From NCBI RefSeq assembly GCF_044386045.1, contig NZ_JBISCD010000039.1, positions 124,001 to 188,000 of the forward strand: a stretch of 64,000 nt of DNA, in the 5' to 3' direction. Numbering within the stretch: position 1 is the stretch's first letter; each line of letters begins with the position of its first letter. The translations under genes and the position numbers were made by a program. Shown here piece after piece: positions 16,553 through 25,286 of this stretch. The notes beneath the pieces are model-generated. The model was given only the letters and a program-made list of their open reading frames with translations, had not been told where the DNA came from and made no database searches. The DNA is from Thalassobellus sediminis (GTDB lineage: Bacteria; Bacteroidota; Bacteroidia; Flavobacteriales; Flavobacteriaceae).

Positions 16553-17437
16553 ATGGAAAACAACACAAGTGGTAAAGGACTTAAAATAGCTTTGGGAATA
16601 GCTTTAGTTTTATTTTTAGGAACAGCATTTTATACAATGAATTTGTATAAGAAAAGTAATGATACTGAAAAACAGTTAACAGAGGAAAAAGAATTAGTAA
16701 TGAAAGATTTAAACGTTATGGCTAAGCAATATGATGAAGCTATTAACGAGAATACAGTTGCTAATGCTAATTTGGTTGAAGCAAGAGAACGTATTCAGGG
16801 ATTGATAGATTCTTTAAAAATTTCTGAAACTAATGTTAAAAGTTTATGGAGATACAAACAAAAATATGCATCACTTCAAAAAGAAATGGATGTGTTGTTA
16901 GCTCAAAATGATTCGTTAAGAATTGAGAATTCACATTTAGCTACGTCTTTAGATAGTACACGTGTGCGTTTAGAAGAACGTAATATATTTACAGATTCTT
17001 TATTGGTACAAAATACAGCTTTAGCTGAAGTTGTTGAAAATGCCTCATTATTAACAACTGTAGGTTTAAAAGGATTTGGAGTTATAGAAAGAACTTCTGG
17101 TAAATTAATTCCTACTGAAAGAGCAAGTCGTTCAGATAAAATTAGAGTTTGTTTTACTGTGGCTAAAAATGTTTTAGTACAAGAAGGAGAACAAGAATTA
17201 TATGTTCAAGTAATAGACCCTAAAAACAACACATTAGGGTTGAATGAACAAGTACAGTTTGAAGAAAAAACTTTAAATTACAGTATTATTAGTAAGTTTA
17301 ATTACGAAAAAGCAAGCCTTAATATCTGTGAATTTGTAGCATCTAAAGGAAAAGATAACTTTGAAAAAGGACGTTATATAGTTAATGTATTTAATGAAAA
17401 ATATTTAGTTTCAACTTCTGAATTTACTTTGAAGTAG
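16553..17437 (+). CDS. membrane-anchored coiled-coil protein of unknown function
   Basis: One membrane helix (about residues 12-30, IALGIALVLFLGTAFYTM) anchors this 294-residue protein. It is followed by a long coiled coil from about residue 34 to 160 and a C-terminal beta-rich domain of roughly 120 residues (from ASLLTTVGLKGFGVIERTSG). That domain likely faces the periplasm. Relatives have been labelled chromosome partitioning or SMC-like because of the coiled coil, which is not meaningful. It stands alone, followed by a good terminator. Confidence 0.7.
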   Translation: MENNTSGKGLKIALGIALVLFLGTAFYTMNLYKKSNDTEKQLTEEKELVMKDLNVMAKQYDEAINENTVANANLVEARERIQGLIDSLKISETNVKSLWRYKQKYASLQKEMDVLLAQNDSLRIENSHLATSLDSTRVRLEERNIFTDSLLVQNTALAEVVENASLLTTVGLKGFGVIERTSGKLIPTERASRSDKIRVCFTVAKNVLVQEGEQELYVQVIDPKNNTLGLNEQVQFEEKTLNYSIISKFNYEKASLNICEFVASKGKDNFEKGRYIVNVFNEKYLVSTSEFTLK

Positions 17438-17462
17438 AAAAAGAATAGCATTTAATCTTAAG

Positions 17463-17493
17463 GTCTCAAGTTAAAAGCTTGAGACTTTTTTTA
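17463..17493 (+). terminator. rho-independent terminator
   Basis: GTCTCAAG pairs with CTTGAGAC around a seven-base loop and is followed by seven Ts. It lies 26 bases after the stop of the 294-residue protein. Confidence 0.85.
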
Positions 17494-17514
17494 TGTAATA
17501 CTTAGTTAATATAA

Positions 17515-17939
17515 TGCATTAGGCATTGATACAGTGAGAGGGCCATCATCTGTTCCTGTAATTCATGTTGTTTAAGTTTCTGCTGAAAATATCATATAAA
17601 AAACATAAAAGCAGTTACATTATAAGGAACTAGATACACAATGGAGAAGGACTTTTTAATAAATTTTTTTCTGTTTTTGGTATATAAGCTATTATTTTAG
17701 AATTATAGGATAGAGAAGAAATATATAGGATTATTTATACAGAATTATCAAAAGGTATTCTTAGTGTTACATCTAAACAAGTTTATTTGCTAATAATAGA
17801 AAAATTAATAAAAAATGGGGTAGAAGATGTTATTTTAGGATGTACAGAAATACCTTTAATAAAAAAGCAAGAATATGTTTCTGTTATAGTTTTAATAGAA
17901 CAACAATTAGTGCAACAAAATCATTTAACCTGTCTATAA
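17515..17939 (+). pseudogene. decayed aspartate/glutamate racemase family gene
   Basis: Three pieces of a racemase can be read across changed frames. First comes a segment SSVPVIHVV, which matches the core before the ligand-binding loop. Next, at about 17620-17670, an out-of-frame stop replaces leucine before GTRYTMEKDFL, the conserved LLGTR-x-TME element. Finally 17709-17939 reads DREEIYRIIYTELSKGILS and on to VILGCTEIPLI, which keeps the second catalytic cysteine. In-frame stops at GI*AIILEL*DREEI and a frameshift near the T run at 17664 show that it is dead. The N-terminal third, including the first catalytic cysteine, is missing. Confidence 0.8.
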
Positions 17940-17952
17940 GCCAATAAATAGA

Positions 17953-18537
17953 ATGCGAATAAATTTTGATTATCTAAATTCTATTTCAAAGATTTCTGAA
18001 GAAACTTTTGAAGACCTAAAAAATATTTCTGAATTTAAAAGAATTCCTGCAGGAACCAAATTAATAAAGTTAGATGAAATGACATCTAAAATTTATATGC
18101 TTGTCTCAGGAGTTGTTAGATGTTATATATCTACAGAGTCTGGAAAAGAGTTTAATAAAAGTTTTTATATGCCAATAAGTTTTGTTGGAGCATTAACAGC
18201 TTTGAGAGAAAAGAAGCCTTCATCTTTTACTTTTGAAACATTAACAGATTGTAAGGTTTATGAAGTTGATTATTATAAGTTAATGAAATTGTGTGAAAAC
18301 AATTTGGTGCTTAAAGATATGCATAATAGTATTTTAGCTATGTTGTATGCTAAATATGAAAAGCGATTAGTAGAGTTAATATCAATGGATGCGACTAAGC
18401 GCTATTTAGAATTAAGAAAGCAAAATCCAAAGATAGACGATTTAATTTCTCAGTATCATATTGCATCATATTTGGGTATTACTGCAGTACAATTAAGTAG
18501 AATTAGAAAAAAAATAGGAGTTATTAACATTTGTTAA
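17953..18537 (+). CDS. Crp/Fnr family transcriptional regulator
   Basis: This 194-residue protein has an N-terminal cyclic-nucleotide-binding beta roll (about residues 20-115, including FKRIPAGTKLIKLDE and the turn before SGVVRCYIS). A C-terminal helix-turn-helix follows at about 150-190 (QYHIASYLGITAVQLSRIRK). It belongs to the short Bacteroidota branch in which the ligand is usually not cAMP and often unknown. It starts 13 bases after the end of the racemase pseudogene, so it may once have regulated that gene. A strong terminator follows. Confidence 0.88.
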   Translation: MRINFDYLNSISKISEETFEDLKNISEFKRIPAGTKLIKLDEMTSKIYMLVSGVVRCYISTESGKEFNKSFYMPISFVGALTALREKKPSSFTFETLTDCKVYEVDYYKLMKLCENNLVLKDMHNSILAMLYAKYEKRLVELISMDATKRYLELRKQNPKIDDLISQYHIASYLGITAVQLSRIRKKIGVINIC

Positions 18538-18620
18538 TAACTGATAACTTGTTAAATTATATATTTGACGTGATTTCCTTTTTAATATAAATACAAAGGA
18601 TTGATAGCTAACCAACCCAA

Positions 18621-18650
18621 AAAAACAGGTAAATTACTTACCTGTTTTTT
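18621..18650. terminator. bidirectional terminator between the Crp-type gene and fumC
   Basis: A perfect 12-base stem, AAAAACAGGTAA with TTACCTGTTTTT, has a five-base loop and A/T runs on both sides. It separates the convergent genes ending at 18537 (plus) and 18673 (minus). Confidence 0.85.
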
Positions 18651-18672
18651 TATAGGCTGTATTTAAGGACGT

Positions 18673-20070
18673 TTATTTTAAACTTCCAACCATATCTTCA
18701 GGTTTTACCCAAGCATCATAATCTTCAGCAGTAACGTAACCTAAACGTACAGCTTCTTCTTTTAATGTTGTTCCGTTTTTATGAGCTGTATTTGCAATTT
18801 CAGCAGCTTTATAATATCCTATTTTAGTATTTAAAGCCGTAACAAGCATTAATGAGTTGTTTAATAGTTTTGTTATAACTTCTTGATTTGGTTCAATACC
18901 AATAGCACAATGTTCTTCAAAGCTCACACAAGCATTTCCAATTAACTCGGCAGATTGTAAAACGTTGGCAGCCATAACAGGTTTAAATACATTTAACTCG
19001 TAATGACCTTGCAAACCTCCAACAGAAACAGCTACGTCATTACCTAAAACCTGTGCACAAACCATAGTTAGGGCTTCACATTGTGTTGGATTAACTTTTC
19101 CTGGCATTATAGAACTTCCTGGTTCGTTTGCAGGAATAATAATTTCACCAATACCACTTCTTGGTCCAGATGCCATCATTCTAATATCATTTGCTATTTT
19201 ATTTAAAGAAACAGCTAGTTGTTTTAAAGCACCATGTGTTTCTACCAGTGCGTCATGAGCTGCAAGAGCTTCAAATTTATTAGGAGCAGTAACAAATGGT
19301 AAACCTGTAAATTCAGCAATATATTCAGCAACACGTTTGCTATAGCCTTTAGGTGTATTTAAACCAGTACCAACAGCAGTTCCTCCTAAAGCTAATTCGC
19401 TTAAATGAGATAATGTATTTTCTAGAGCTTTTAAACCGTGATCTAATTGCGCTACATAACCAGAAATTTCCTGACCAAGTGTTAAAGGCGTTGCATCCAT
19501 TAAATGCGTACGTCCAATTTTTACAACATTTTTAAAATCTTCAGACTTTTTCTTTAAGGTATCACGTAATTGTTTTACACCAGGAATAGTTACTTCTACT
19601 ATTTTTTTGTAAGCAGCAATGTGCATACCAGTAGGGAAGGTGTCATTAGATGATTGCGATTTATTTACATCATCGTTTGGTTGAATGGCTTTTTCGCCTT
19701 CACCAATAACTTTTCCAGCTAATTGTTGCGCTCTATTAGCAACAACTTCATTCACATTCATATTACTTTGTGTTCCAGAACCAGTTTGCCAAATAACTAA
19801 AGGAAATTGATCATCATGTTTTCCTTCTAGTATTTCATCACATACAGATGCTATTAAATCACGCTTTTCAATTGGTAAAACGCCTAATTCACAATTAGTA
19901 TATGCAGCTGCTTTTTTTAAATAAGCAAAGCCATAAATTATTTCAAGAGGCATAGACGCTGAAGGTCCTATTTTAAAGTTGTTTCTAGAGCGTTCTGTTT
20001 GTGCTCCCCAAAGTTTATCGGCAGGTACTTTTACCTCGCCCATGGTATCTTTTTCTATTCTAAAACTCAT
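18673..20070 (-). CDS. fumC: class II fumarate hydratase
   Basis: This 465-residue protein has the length of FumC, the iron-free tetrameric fumarase that interconverts fumarate and L-malate in the TCA cycle. The fumarase/aspartase signature GSSIMPGKVNPTQCE contains the mobile catalytic serine loop. The substrate-binding segments GSGTQSNMNVNEV, SSNDTFPTGMHIA and GRTHLMDATPLTLGQE are intact. The start MSFRIEKDTMGEV is typical of Bacteroidota FumC. It is transcribed alone, convergent with the Crp-type regulator. Confidence 0.97.
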   Translation of the reverse strand: MSFRIEKDTMGEVKVPADKLWGAQTERSRNNFKIGPSASMPLEIIYGFAYLKKAAAYTNCELGVLPIEKRDLIASVCDEILEGKHDDQFPLVIWQTGSGTQSNMNVNEVVANRAQQLAGKVIGEGEKAIQPNDDVNKSQSSNDTFPTGMHIAAYKKIVEVTIPGVKQLRDTLKKKSEDFKNVVKIGRTHLMDATPLTLGQEISGYVAQLDHGLKALENTLSHLSELALGGTAVGTGLNTPKGYSKRVAEYIAEFTGLPFVTAPNKFEALAAHDALVETHGALKQLAVSLNKIANDIRMMASGPRSGIGEIIIPANEPGSSIMPGKVNPTQCEALTMVCAQVLGNDVAVSVGGLQGHYELNVFKPVMAANVLQSAELIGNACVSFEEHCAIGIEPNQEVITKLLNNSLMLVTALNTKIGYYKAAEIANTAHKNGTTLKEEAVRLGYVTAEDYDAWVKPEDMVGSLK

Positions 20071-20207
20071 CTTAATAATGATTAAATTTAAAGATGTAAA
20101 GTTAATTGTTTTATGCTTTCTATTGGTATGATATGTATCAGTTTTTATAAGTTTTTTTTAATAAACGGATATGATTTAAAACTCTGTTAATAAAATTTGA
20201 TTTGATA

Positions 20208-20238
20208 TTGTATAACAAATACCTTTACATTATATTTG
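20208..20238 (+). promoter_or_regulatory. predicted Bacteroidota-type promoter for the 57-residue membrane protein
   Basis: TTG at 20208-20210 is separated by 20 bases from TATATTTG at 20231-20238. This fits the TTTG-N19-21-TAnnTTTG pattern of the main Bacteroidota sigma factor. The start codon lies 28 bases further on. Confidence 0.5.
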
Positions 20239-20266
20239 CATTAGATTTTAAAAGACACTTATATTT

Positions 20267-20440
20267 ATGTTTGATTTTGACCAATATTTAGGATTTTTAG
20301 CATTTTTAACCATACTAACAATAGGATTTTGGCTAATGATATTTTTGTTAACTTTTGTGATACCTTATTGGATTGGAGGATCTTTAATTGAAAGGTTAAA
20401 AGAAATTAGAGACGAAAAGAAAGCTAAGCGTCAAGCTTAA
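20267..20440 (+). CDS. 57-residue membrane protein
   Basis: A frame from ATG 20267 to TAA 20440 encodes MFDFDQYLGFLAFLTILTIG and continues with more hydrophobic residues to about residue 38. It ends in a strongly charged helix (IERLKEIRDEKKAKRQA). The prediction is one or two membrane spans with a cytoplasmic basic tail. A good promoter lies directly upstream and a terminator directly downstream, so it is a stand-alone transcription unit. That support makes it likely to be real despite its size. Family unknown to me. Confidence 0.7.
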   Translation: MFDFDQYLGFLAFLTILTIGFWLMIFLLTFVIPYWIGGSLIERLKEIRDEKKAKRQA

Positions 20441-20456
20441 AATATATTTTGATATA

Positions 20457-20494
20457 AAAAAAAGGGAAACTATATTAATAGCTTCCCTTTTTTT
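20457..20494. terminator. bidirectional terminator
   Basis: AAAAAAAGGGAA pairs with TTCCCTTTTTTT, with further pairing inside (ACTAT side with ATAG side). It lies between the plus-strand 57-residue gene and the minus-strand receptor gene and has A/T runs on both sides. Confidence 0.8.
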
Positions 20495-20507
20495 ATCTTG
20501 TTTATAA

Positions 20508-22958
20508 TTACATTTCTACATCACCACCGCCACCATAATTACCTTGACGCTCAAGTTTTTTCTTTTGGTTAAACCTATAAGTCATTGATAGGTTGTAGGT
20601 TCTTCCTCCTCTAAATCGAACTTCTCTATCTGTAATAAAAGTTTCTGTTTCTACAGTTCCTTTCATAATTCTACTATTAAATAAATCATTTACATTAAAG
20701 GCTATAGATGCTTTTTCTTTAAATAAGTCTTTACTAAAAGCAACATTCGTAGAAAACATACCTTTTCTAATATTTTGAGCATCCTCCCGAGGGCCTCTAT
20801 ATCTCATATTTGTTTGCCAATCAATATTTCCTGGAAGAGTGTACTTGTTATTCAAGCGTACAGACCATGTTAAGTTTTCAGAATCGAAATTTGTCCCTTC
20901 ATAATCTCCTTCAATTTTAGAATTGTAAAGGTTGAAATCTGTATTTATTCGCCATTTTCTAGAAGGAGTATAACTTAAATTAAACTCAAAACCATAACGA
21001 TCTTCATTAGCAATATTAGAAGGGCCTCTTTCAATTACAGGAACGTCTTGTCCATCTATATTAGCCACATCACCAGTATCATTACTTACAAATCTTATGA
21101 TATTAATGGAATGTTGAAAATATAAGGAAGAGCTAAGAATGAATTTTCCCATTCTATTTAAATACCCTAAATCAATCTTTCCTGCGTAAGTGGGGTCTAA
21201 TCCAGGGTTTCCTTGAAATATGTTAGTTAAGCTCGTTCTTGATGGAAAAGGGTTTAAAAAGAAAGACCTTGGTCTGCTTAACCTTCTATTATATCCTAAA
21301 GTTATATTTTCATTTTCACTAAACTCGTAACTTAAATTTACTGTTGGGAACAAGCCTGTATAATCTCTTTTTTCGAAATCACCACTTGTTGGTTGGTCTA
21401 ATGTAATTTGTGTATTCTCCATTCTTAGACCAAGCAAATAGGAAAACTTGTTAATTTTACTGCCATATTGAAAATATGCAGCATTAATATAATTTCTAAA
21501 ATTGAATAAATTAGAAAGATTGTTGTCTATTTCGAATTGATTCGTACCAGTATTAAGCAGTTCTACTTGATAGTCTGTTTTTTTCTCTGAAAAGTCACCT
21601 CTATAGCCAATTTCTATTTGACTGTTTTCTCCAAGCGGTAATATGTAATCTGATCTTAGCAATATTTTAGATTCCTCTTGTTCTGTTGATAGTATATCGG
21701 TGTCAAAACCGTCAACATTAATTAATGAGAATTCGTCTTGCTTTGTATCTTCATATTGAAAATCGAAAGTTAATAAATGTCCACTAGTCTTGAAGTTTTT
21801 TGTATAGTTAAAAGAATATTGTAATGTTTTATTGTCTTGTTCTTCAGGGTCTAACCTTAAACTTTGTCCCAATAAATTATTATCACTATCTAGTTGGATT
21901 AAGTTATTTGTAGCATCACTACCATTATTTCCATCACTATAAACAAATGAAGTAGTAATGGAAGAAGAGTCGTTTATATACCATTCTATCCCAAAGTTAT
22001 TGGTAAGGCCTTTTCTAGTGTTAATCCAATTACGTTTTTCATCAAATATATTACCGGTACTTTTGTATGTTGTGTAGGAATACCAATTTCCAATGGACTC
22101 TCTATGATTATAAGATGACGTATTGAAAATATTAACATTACCAGTTCTGTAGTTTATATTACCAGAAATCCCAGCTGAGTTTGGATCACCAACATTAACT
22201 GTTATGGCTCCATTCATACCTAATAATTTACTACGGCGTAGAATAATGTTTAGTATGCCTGCTGTTCCTTCTGCCTCATAACGAGCGGAAGGAGAGGTAA
22301 TAACTTCAACTTTTTCAATAGCCTCAGCTGGTAATTGCCTTAATGCATCTGATGAGTTAAGTCCGACTAAACCAGAAGGTTTTCCGTTAATAAGGATTCT
22401 AACATTGTCATTTCCTCTTAGTGCTATATTACCTTCGGCATCAACAGATACAGAGGGTACATTGTCTAATACATCACTAACATTTCCGCCTCTCACGGTT
22501 AAGTCTTTACCAACATTATATATTTTTTTGTCTAGCCTGACTTCAACAGTAGTTTTTTCTGCAATAATTTCAACTTCATCTAAAGATTCTAAATCTAATT
22601 CTAATGAGAATGTACCTAAGTTTGAAGAACCAGTAATTTTTTTATTTGGAATGGTAATTTTATTAAAACCTATGTATTCTATCGAAATATCATAAACACC
22701 TTCTTCAATAGGAATATTAAAAACACCATTCGCGTCTGTAATGCCACCAGTAATAATTTTGTTTTCTTTTTTACTAAAAAAAGCAACAGTAGCATACTCT
22801 AAAGGCTGTTTTGTTTCTTTATCTATAACTTTTCCTGAAACTTTAACTTCTATTTCAATAGTTGTTTTAAATTCAGGTTTAATAGTGCTTTTTGTGTATG
22901 CATTACCATTTAGTAATAGTGAGAAAAAAAGTAAAGTACTTAAGATAAGTTTGGTCAT
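20508..22958 (-). CDS. TonB-dependent-receptor-like outer membrane protein (OMP_b-brl_3 type)
   Basis: From the ATG at 22958 this is an 816-residue protein with a signal peptide (MTKLILSTLLFFSLLLNGNA). It then has a carboxypeptidase-regulatory-like beta-sandwich (about residues 40-115), a plug domain with GGNVSDVLDNVPSVSVDAEG, and a long C-terminal barrel. The barrel matches the outer membrane beta-barrel family common in Bacteroidota. A TTG at 22985 would add nine residues ahead of the signal peptide and is less likely. No SusD-like gene is adjacent, so it is probably not a glycan-uptake pair. The substrate is unknown. The C-terminus is glycine-rich (GNYGGGGDVEM). Confidence 0.88.
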   Translation of the reverse strand: MTKLILSTLLFFSLLLNGNAYTKSTIKPEFKTTIEIEVKVSGKVIDKETKQPLEYATVAFFSKKENKIITGGITDANGVFNIPIEEGVYDISIEYIGFNKITIPNKKITGSSNLGTFSLELDLESLDEVEIIAEKTTVEVRLDKKIYNVGKDLTVRGGNVSDVLDNVPSVSVDAEGNIALRGNDNVRILINGKPSGLVGLNSSDALRQLPAEAIEKVEVITSPSARYEAEGTAGILNIILRRSKLLGMNGAITVNVGDPNSAGISGNINYRTGNVNIFNTSSYNHRESIGNWYSYTTYKSTGNIFDEKRNWINTRKGLTNNFGIEWYINDSSSITTSFVYSDGNNGSDATNNLIQLDSDNNLLGQSLRLDPEEQDNKTLQYSFNYTKNFKTSGHLLTFDFQYEDTKQDEFSLINVDGFDTDILSTEQEESKILLRSDYILPLGENSQIEIGYRGDFSEKKTDYQVELLNTGTNQFEIDNNLSNLFNFRNYINAAYFQYGSKINKFSYLLGLRMENTQITLDQPTSGDFEKRDYTGLFPTVNLSYEFSENENITLGYNRRLSRPRSFFLNPFPSRTSLTNIFQGNPGLDPTYAGKIDLGYLNRMGKFILSSSLYFQHSINIIRFVSNDTGDVANIDGQDVPVIERGPSNIANEDRYGFEFNLSYTPSRKWRINTDFNLYNSKIEGDYEGTNFDSENLTWSVRLNNKYTLPGNIDWQTNMRYRGPREDAQNIRKGMFSTNVAFSKDLFKEKASIAFNVNDLFNSRIMKGTVETETFITDREVRFRGGRTYNLSMTYRFNQKKKLERQGNYGGGGDVEM

Positions 22959-23049
22959 GTTAGGTTTTACACAGTTAGACAACAAAAATACCTTAAGGTT
23001 TAAAGCGTAAAGGTTAAAGCTTTGTTAAAAAGAAAGATGTAAAAAAGCT

Positions 23050-23391
23050 TTATATAATATCTAAAATTAATTCTGTAGGTCTACCAATTACAGCTTTATC
23101 TCCATTAATAACTATTGGACGCTCAATAAGTTTAGGGTGTTTAACCATAACCTCAATAATTTCAGAATCGGATAACGATTTTCCTTTAAAGTCACTTTTC
23201 CAAATAGCTTCATTTTTTCTTACTAAATCAATTGGGTTAATGTTTAAAAGAGTGATAATTTCTGTTAAAGCTTCCGCTGAAAGGTTATCATCTAAATATT
23301 TAACAATCTCAAAAGGTTTACCCGATTTAGTTAGTATTTCTAAGCCTTGTCTAGACTTTGAACAACGTGGATTATGATATATTTTTGTCAT
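23050..23391 (-). CDS. arsC: arsenate reductase family protein (ArsC/Spx fold)
   Basis: This 113-residue protein has the glutaredoxin-linked ArsC fold with the catalytic cysteine C10 in NPRCSKSR. Conserved segments around RKNEAIWK and ERPIVINGDKAVIGRP are present, including the arginines that bind oxyanion in ArsC. It would reduce arsenate to arsenite with glutathione-type thiols, although many chromosomal members have unknown substrates. Its ATG overlaps the stop of the HAD gene by one base, so it is the last gene of a prfB-HAD-arsC operon. No arsenite pump is nearby. Confidence 0.88.
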   Translation of the reverse strand: MTKIYHNPRCSKSRQGLEILTKSGKPFEIVKYLDDNLSAEALTEIITLLNINPIDLVRKNEAIWKSDFKGKSLSDSEIIEVMVKHPKLIERPIVINGDKAVIGRPTELILDII

Positions 23392-24008
23392 TATGTATAG
23401 ATATTATAAGTTTTTAATGCTTTTTGAAGCTGTTCTGGGTTTTTAAAATGAATACCCTTAATTTTAAGGGCATTGGCAGCTTCAATGTTTCTTAAATTAT
23501 CATCAATAAAAATAGTTTTTTCAGGATTTATATTGAATCTATTAAGTGTAATTTCATAAATTTCTTTGAAGGGTTTTCTTGTTTTTTCATCACCTGAAAC
23601 CACAATACCGTCAAACCAAGTTAAAAACTCAAAATGTTTTTTAGCAATAGGAAAGGTTTCGTTACTCCAATTTGTTAGTGCAACTACTTTAAAATTATTA
23701 GATTTTATTAGTGCGTCTAAAATCTTAACGGTTCCGCTAATGTCTCCTCCAAGCATTTGTTCCCATTGTCCGTAATACATTTCAATGTACTTTTTGTATT
23801 CAGGAAATTGTTTAACTAAATCGGCTGTTGCTTTTTTTATAGGATAGCCAGCATCTTGATTTTCGTTCCAATTCATGGTACAAATAGTGTCTAGAAACCA
23901 TTGCATTTTTTCTCTATCTCCATTAAAGGCATTTAGAAAAACATATTCAGGATTCCAATCGATTAAAACACCTCCCAAATCAAAAATAATAGTGTCTATT
24001 TTACTCAT
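23391..24008 (-). CDS. HAD family phosphatase
   Basis: This 205-residue protein has the HAD motifs in order: the nucleophile region IIFDLGGVLIDW (D10), motif II around VVALTNWSN, the lysine near KTRKPFKEIYE, and motif IV IFIDDN. The cap is the small alpha-helical C1 type. It resembles YihX, which hydrolyses alpha-D-glucose 1-phosphate. The general acid two residues after D10 is glycine, as in that group. It overlaps prfB by four bases (ATGA) and arsC by one base, so the three are translationally coupled. Confidence 0.88.
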   Translation of the reverse strand: MSKIDTIIFDLGGVLIDWNPEYVFLNAFNGDREKMQWFLDTICTMNWNENQDAGYPIKKATADLVKQFPEYKKYIEMYYGQWEQMLGGDISGTVKILDALIKSNNFKVVALTNWSNETFPIAKKHFEFLTWFDGIVVSGDEKTRKPFKEIYEITLNRFNINPEKTIFIDDNLRNIEAANALKIKGIHFKNPEQLQKALKTYNIYT

Positions 24009-25115
24009 AATGTATTTGGGTCTTCTTGTTTTTGTCCCATCATCATTAAGTACGCCTTTAAAAAGTCATCTATTTGTCCGTCCATAACTCCGTCAACATT
24101 GCTGGTTTCATGAGCTGTTCTAACATCTTTCACTAATTTATAAGGTTGCATCACGTAGTTTCGTATTTGACTTCCCCATTCAATTTTCATTTTACCAGCT
24201 TCAATATCTTCACGCTGTGACAATTGTTTTTGTAGTTCTATTTCATACAATTGAGATTTAAGCATTTGCATAGCTCTAGATCTATTATCATGTTGTGAAC
24301 GGGTTTCTGAACACTGAATTTGGATACCAGTAGGTTTATGAAGAAGTTGTACTTTGGTTTCAACTTTGTTTACATTTTGCCCTCCTGCACCACTAGAACG
24401 TGCGGTTGTAATTTCAATGTCAGCAGGGTTTATGTCTATTTCTATGGTATCATCAACTAATGGGTACACATACACCGAAGCAAAGCTAGTATGACGTTTT
24501 GCGTTACTATCAAAAGGAGAAATACGCACCAAACGATGCACACCATTTTCACCTTTTAACCAACCAAAAGCAAAATCGCCTTCAATTTCTAAAGTCACTG
24601 TTTTTATACCAGCAACGTCGCCTTCTTGAAAGTTAAGTTCTTTAACTTTAAATCCGCTTTTTTCGGCATACATTAAATACATACGCATTAACATACTTGC
24701 CCAATCGCAACTTTCGGTACCACCAGCACCAGCTGTTATTTGTAATACTGCACTTAAACTATCACCTTCTTCAGAAAGCATGTTTTTAAACTCGATATCT
24801 TCAAGAAGGGTTGTAAGATTGTTGTAGTGTTCTTCAACTTCTTCAGTAGTATATTCACCTTCTTTATAAAATTCATAAAGAAGCTCTAATTCTTCTAATT
24901 GTACTTTGGCTTTATTGTAATCTTCTACCCATTTTTTTTTAACCCGAAGCGATTTCATTATAATTTCTGCAGCTTTAGAGTCGTTCCAGAAATTAGGGTC
25001 GAAGGTTTGCTCTTCTTCGTTTTGTATTTCTATAAGTTTGGTGTCTACGTCAAAGGTAGTGCCTAATTGCGTTAAGGCGGGGATTAAGATCTTTAATTTG
25101 ATCGGAGGTTATCAT
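24005..25115 (-). CDS. prfB: peptide chain release factor 2, expressed by programmed +1 frameshift
   Basis: The downstream frame holds all RF2 landmarks: the SPF tripeptide in ISPFDSNAKRH, and SSGAGGQNVNKVET with the catalytic GGQ. No ATG opens that frame at the correct N-terminus. Upstream, ATG 25115 starts MITSDQIKDLNPRLNAIRHY and L, then meets an in-frame TGA at 25052-25050 in the string CTTTGAC. A +1 shift there continues as DVDTKLIEIQNEEEQTFDPN, giving 369 residues, the usual RF2 length. RF2 reads UGA and UAA stops; the shift lets RF2 shortage raise its own synthesis. The gene heads the operon with HAD and arsC genes. Confidence 0.93.
25049..25055 (-). promoter_or_regulatory. prfB: RF2 programmed +1 frameshift site (CTTTGAC)
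   Basis: On the minus strand the codons are CAC TAC CTT TGA C. The ribosome must slip forward one base on CTT to read GAC. The slippery CTT-TGA-C string is the same as in E. coli prfB. The strong Shine-Dalgarno-like element found upstream in E. coli is weak here (only TAGG about ten bases before), which fits Bacteroidota ribosomes. Confidence 0.92.
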
Positions 25116-25286
25116 GGTAATATTTTATTTTTCAACAAAAATAGAGTTTATTAAATAAAGTTTTAGTTATTAAATTTGTTTTATTTGCAGTTAAAAGTTA
25201 ATAATTCCTTCTCATAATGAATTATTTTTTTTTTAAAATAATTTTCTCATATTTAAAATTAATCTTTTTAAGAAAGACTACTTATA

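Noticed and set aside
18547..18567. TTG and TATATTTG near 18550 as a promoter
   Set aside because: The two boxes are only eight bases apart, far short of the 19-21 expected, and no gene follows in that direction.
20508..22985. Receptor gene starting at 22985
   Set aside because: That codon is TTG and adds nine residues before a normal signal peptide. ATG 22958 gives a standard N-terminus.
24005..24958. Release factor gene starting at the internal ATG at 24958
   Set aside because: This would remove the first 50 or so residues. The upstream frame with a CTTTGAC shift restores the full RF2 N-terminus.
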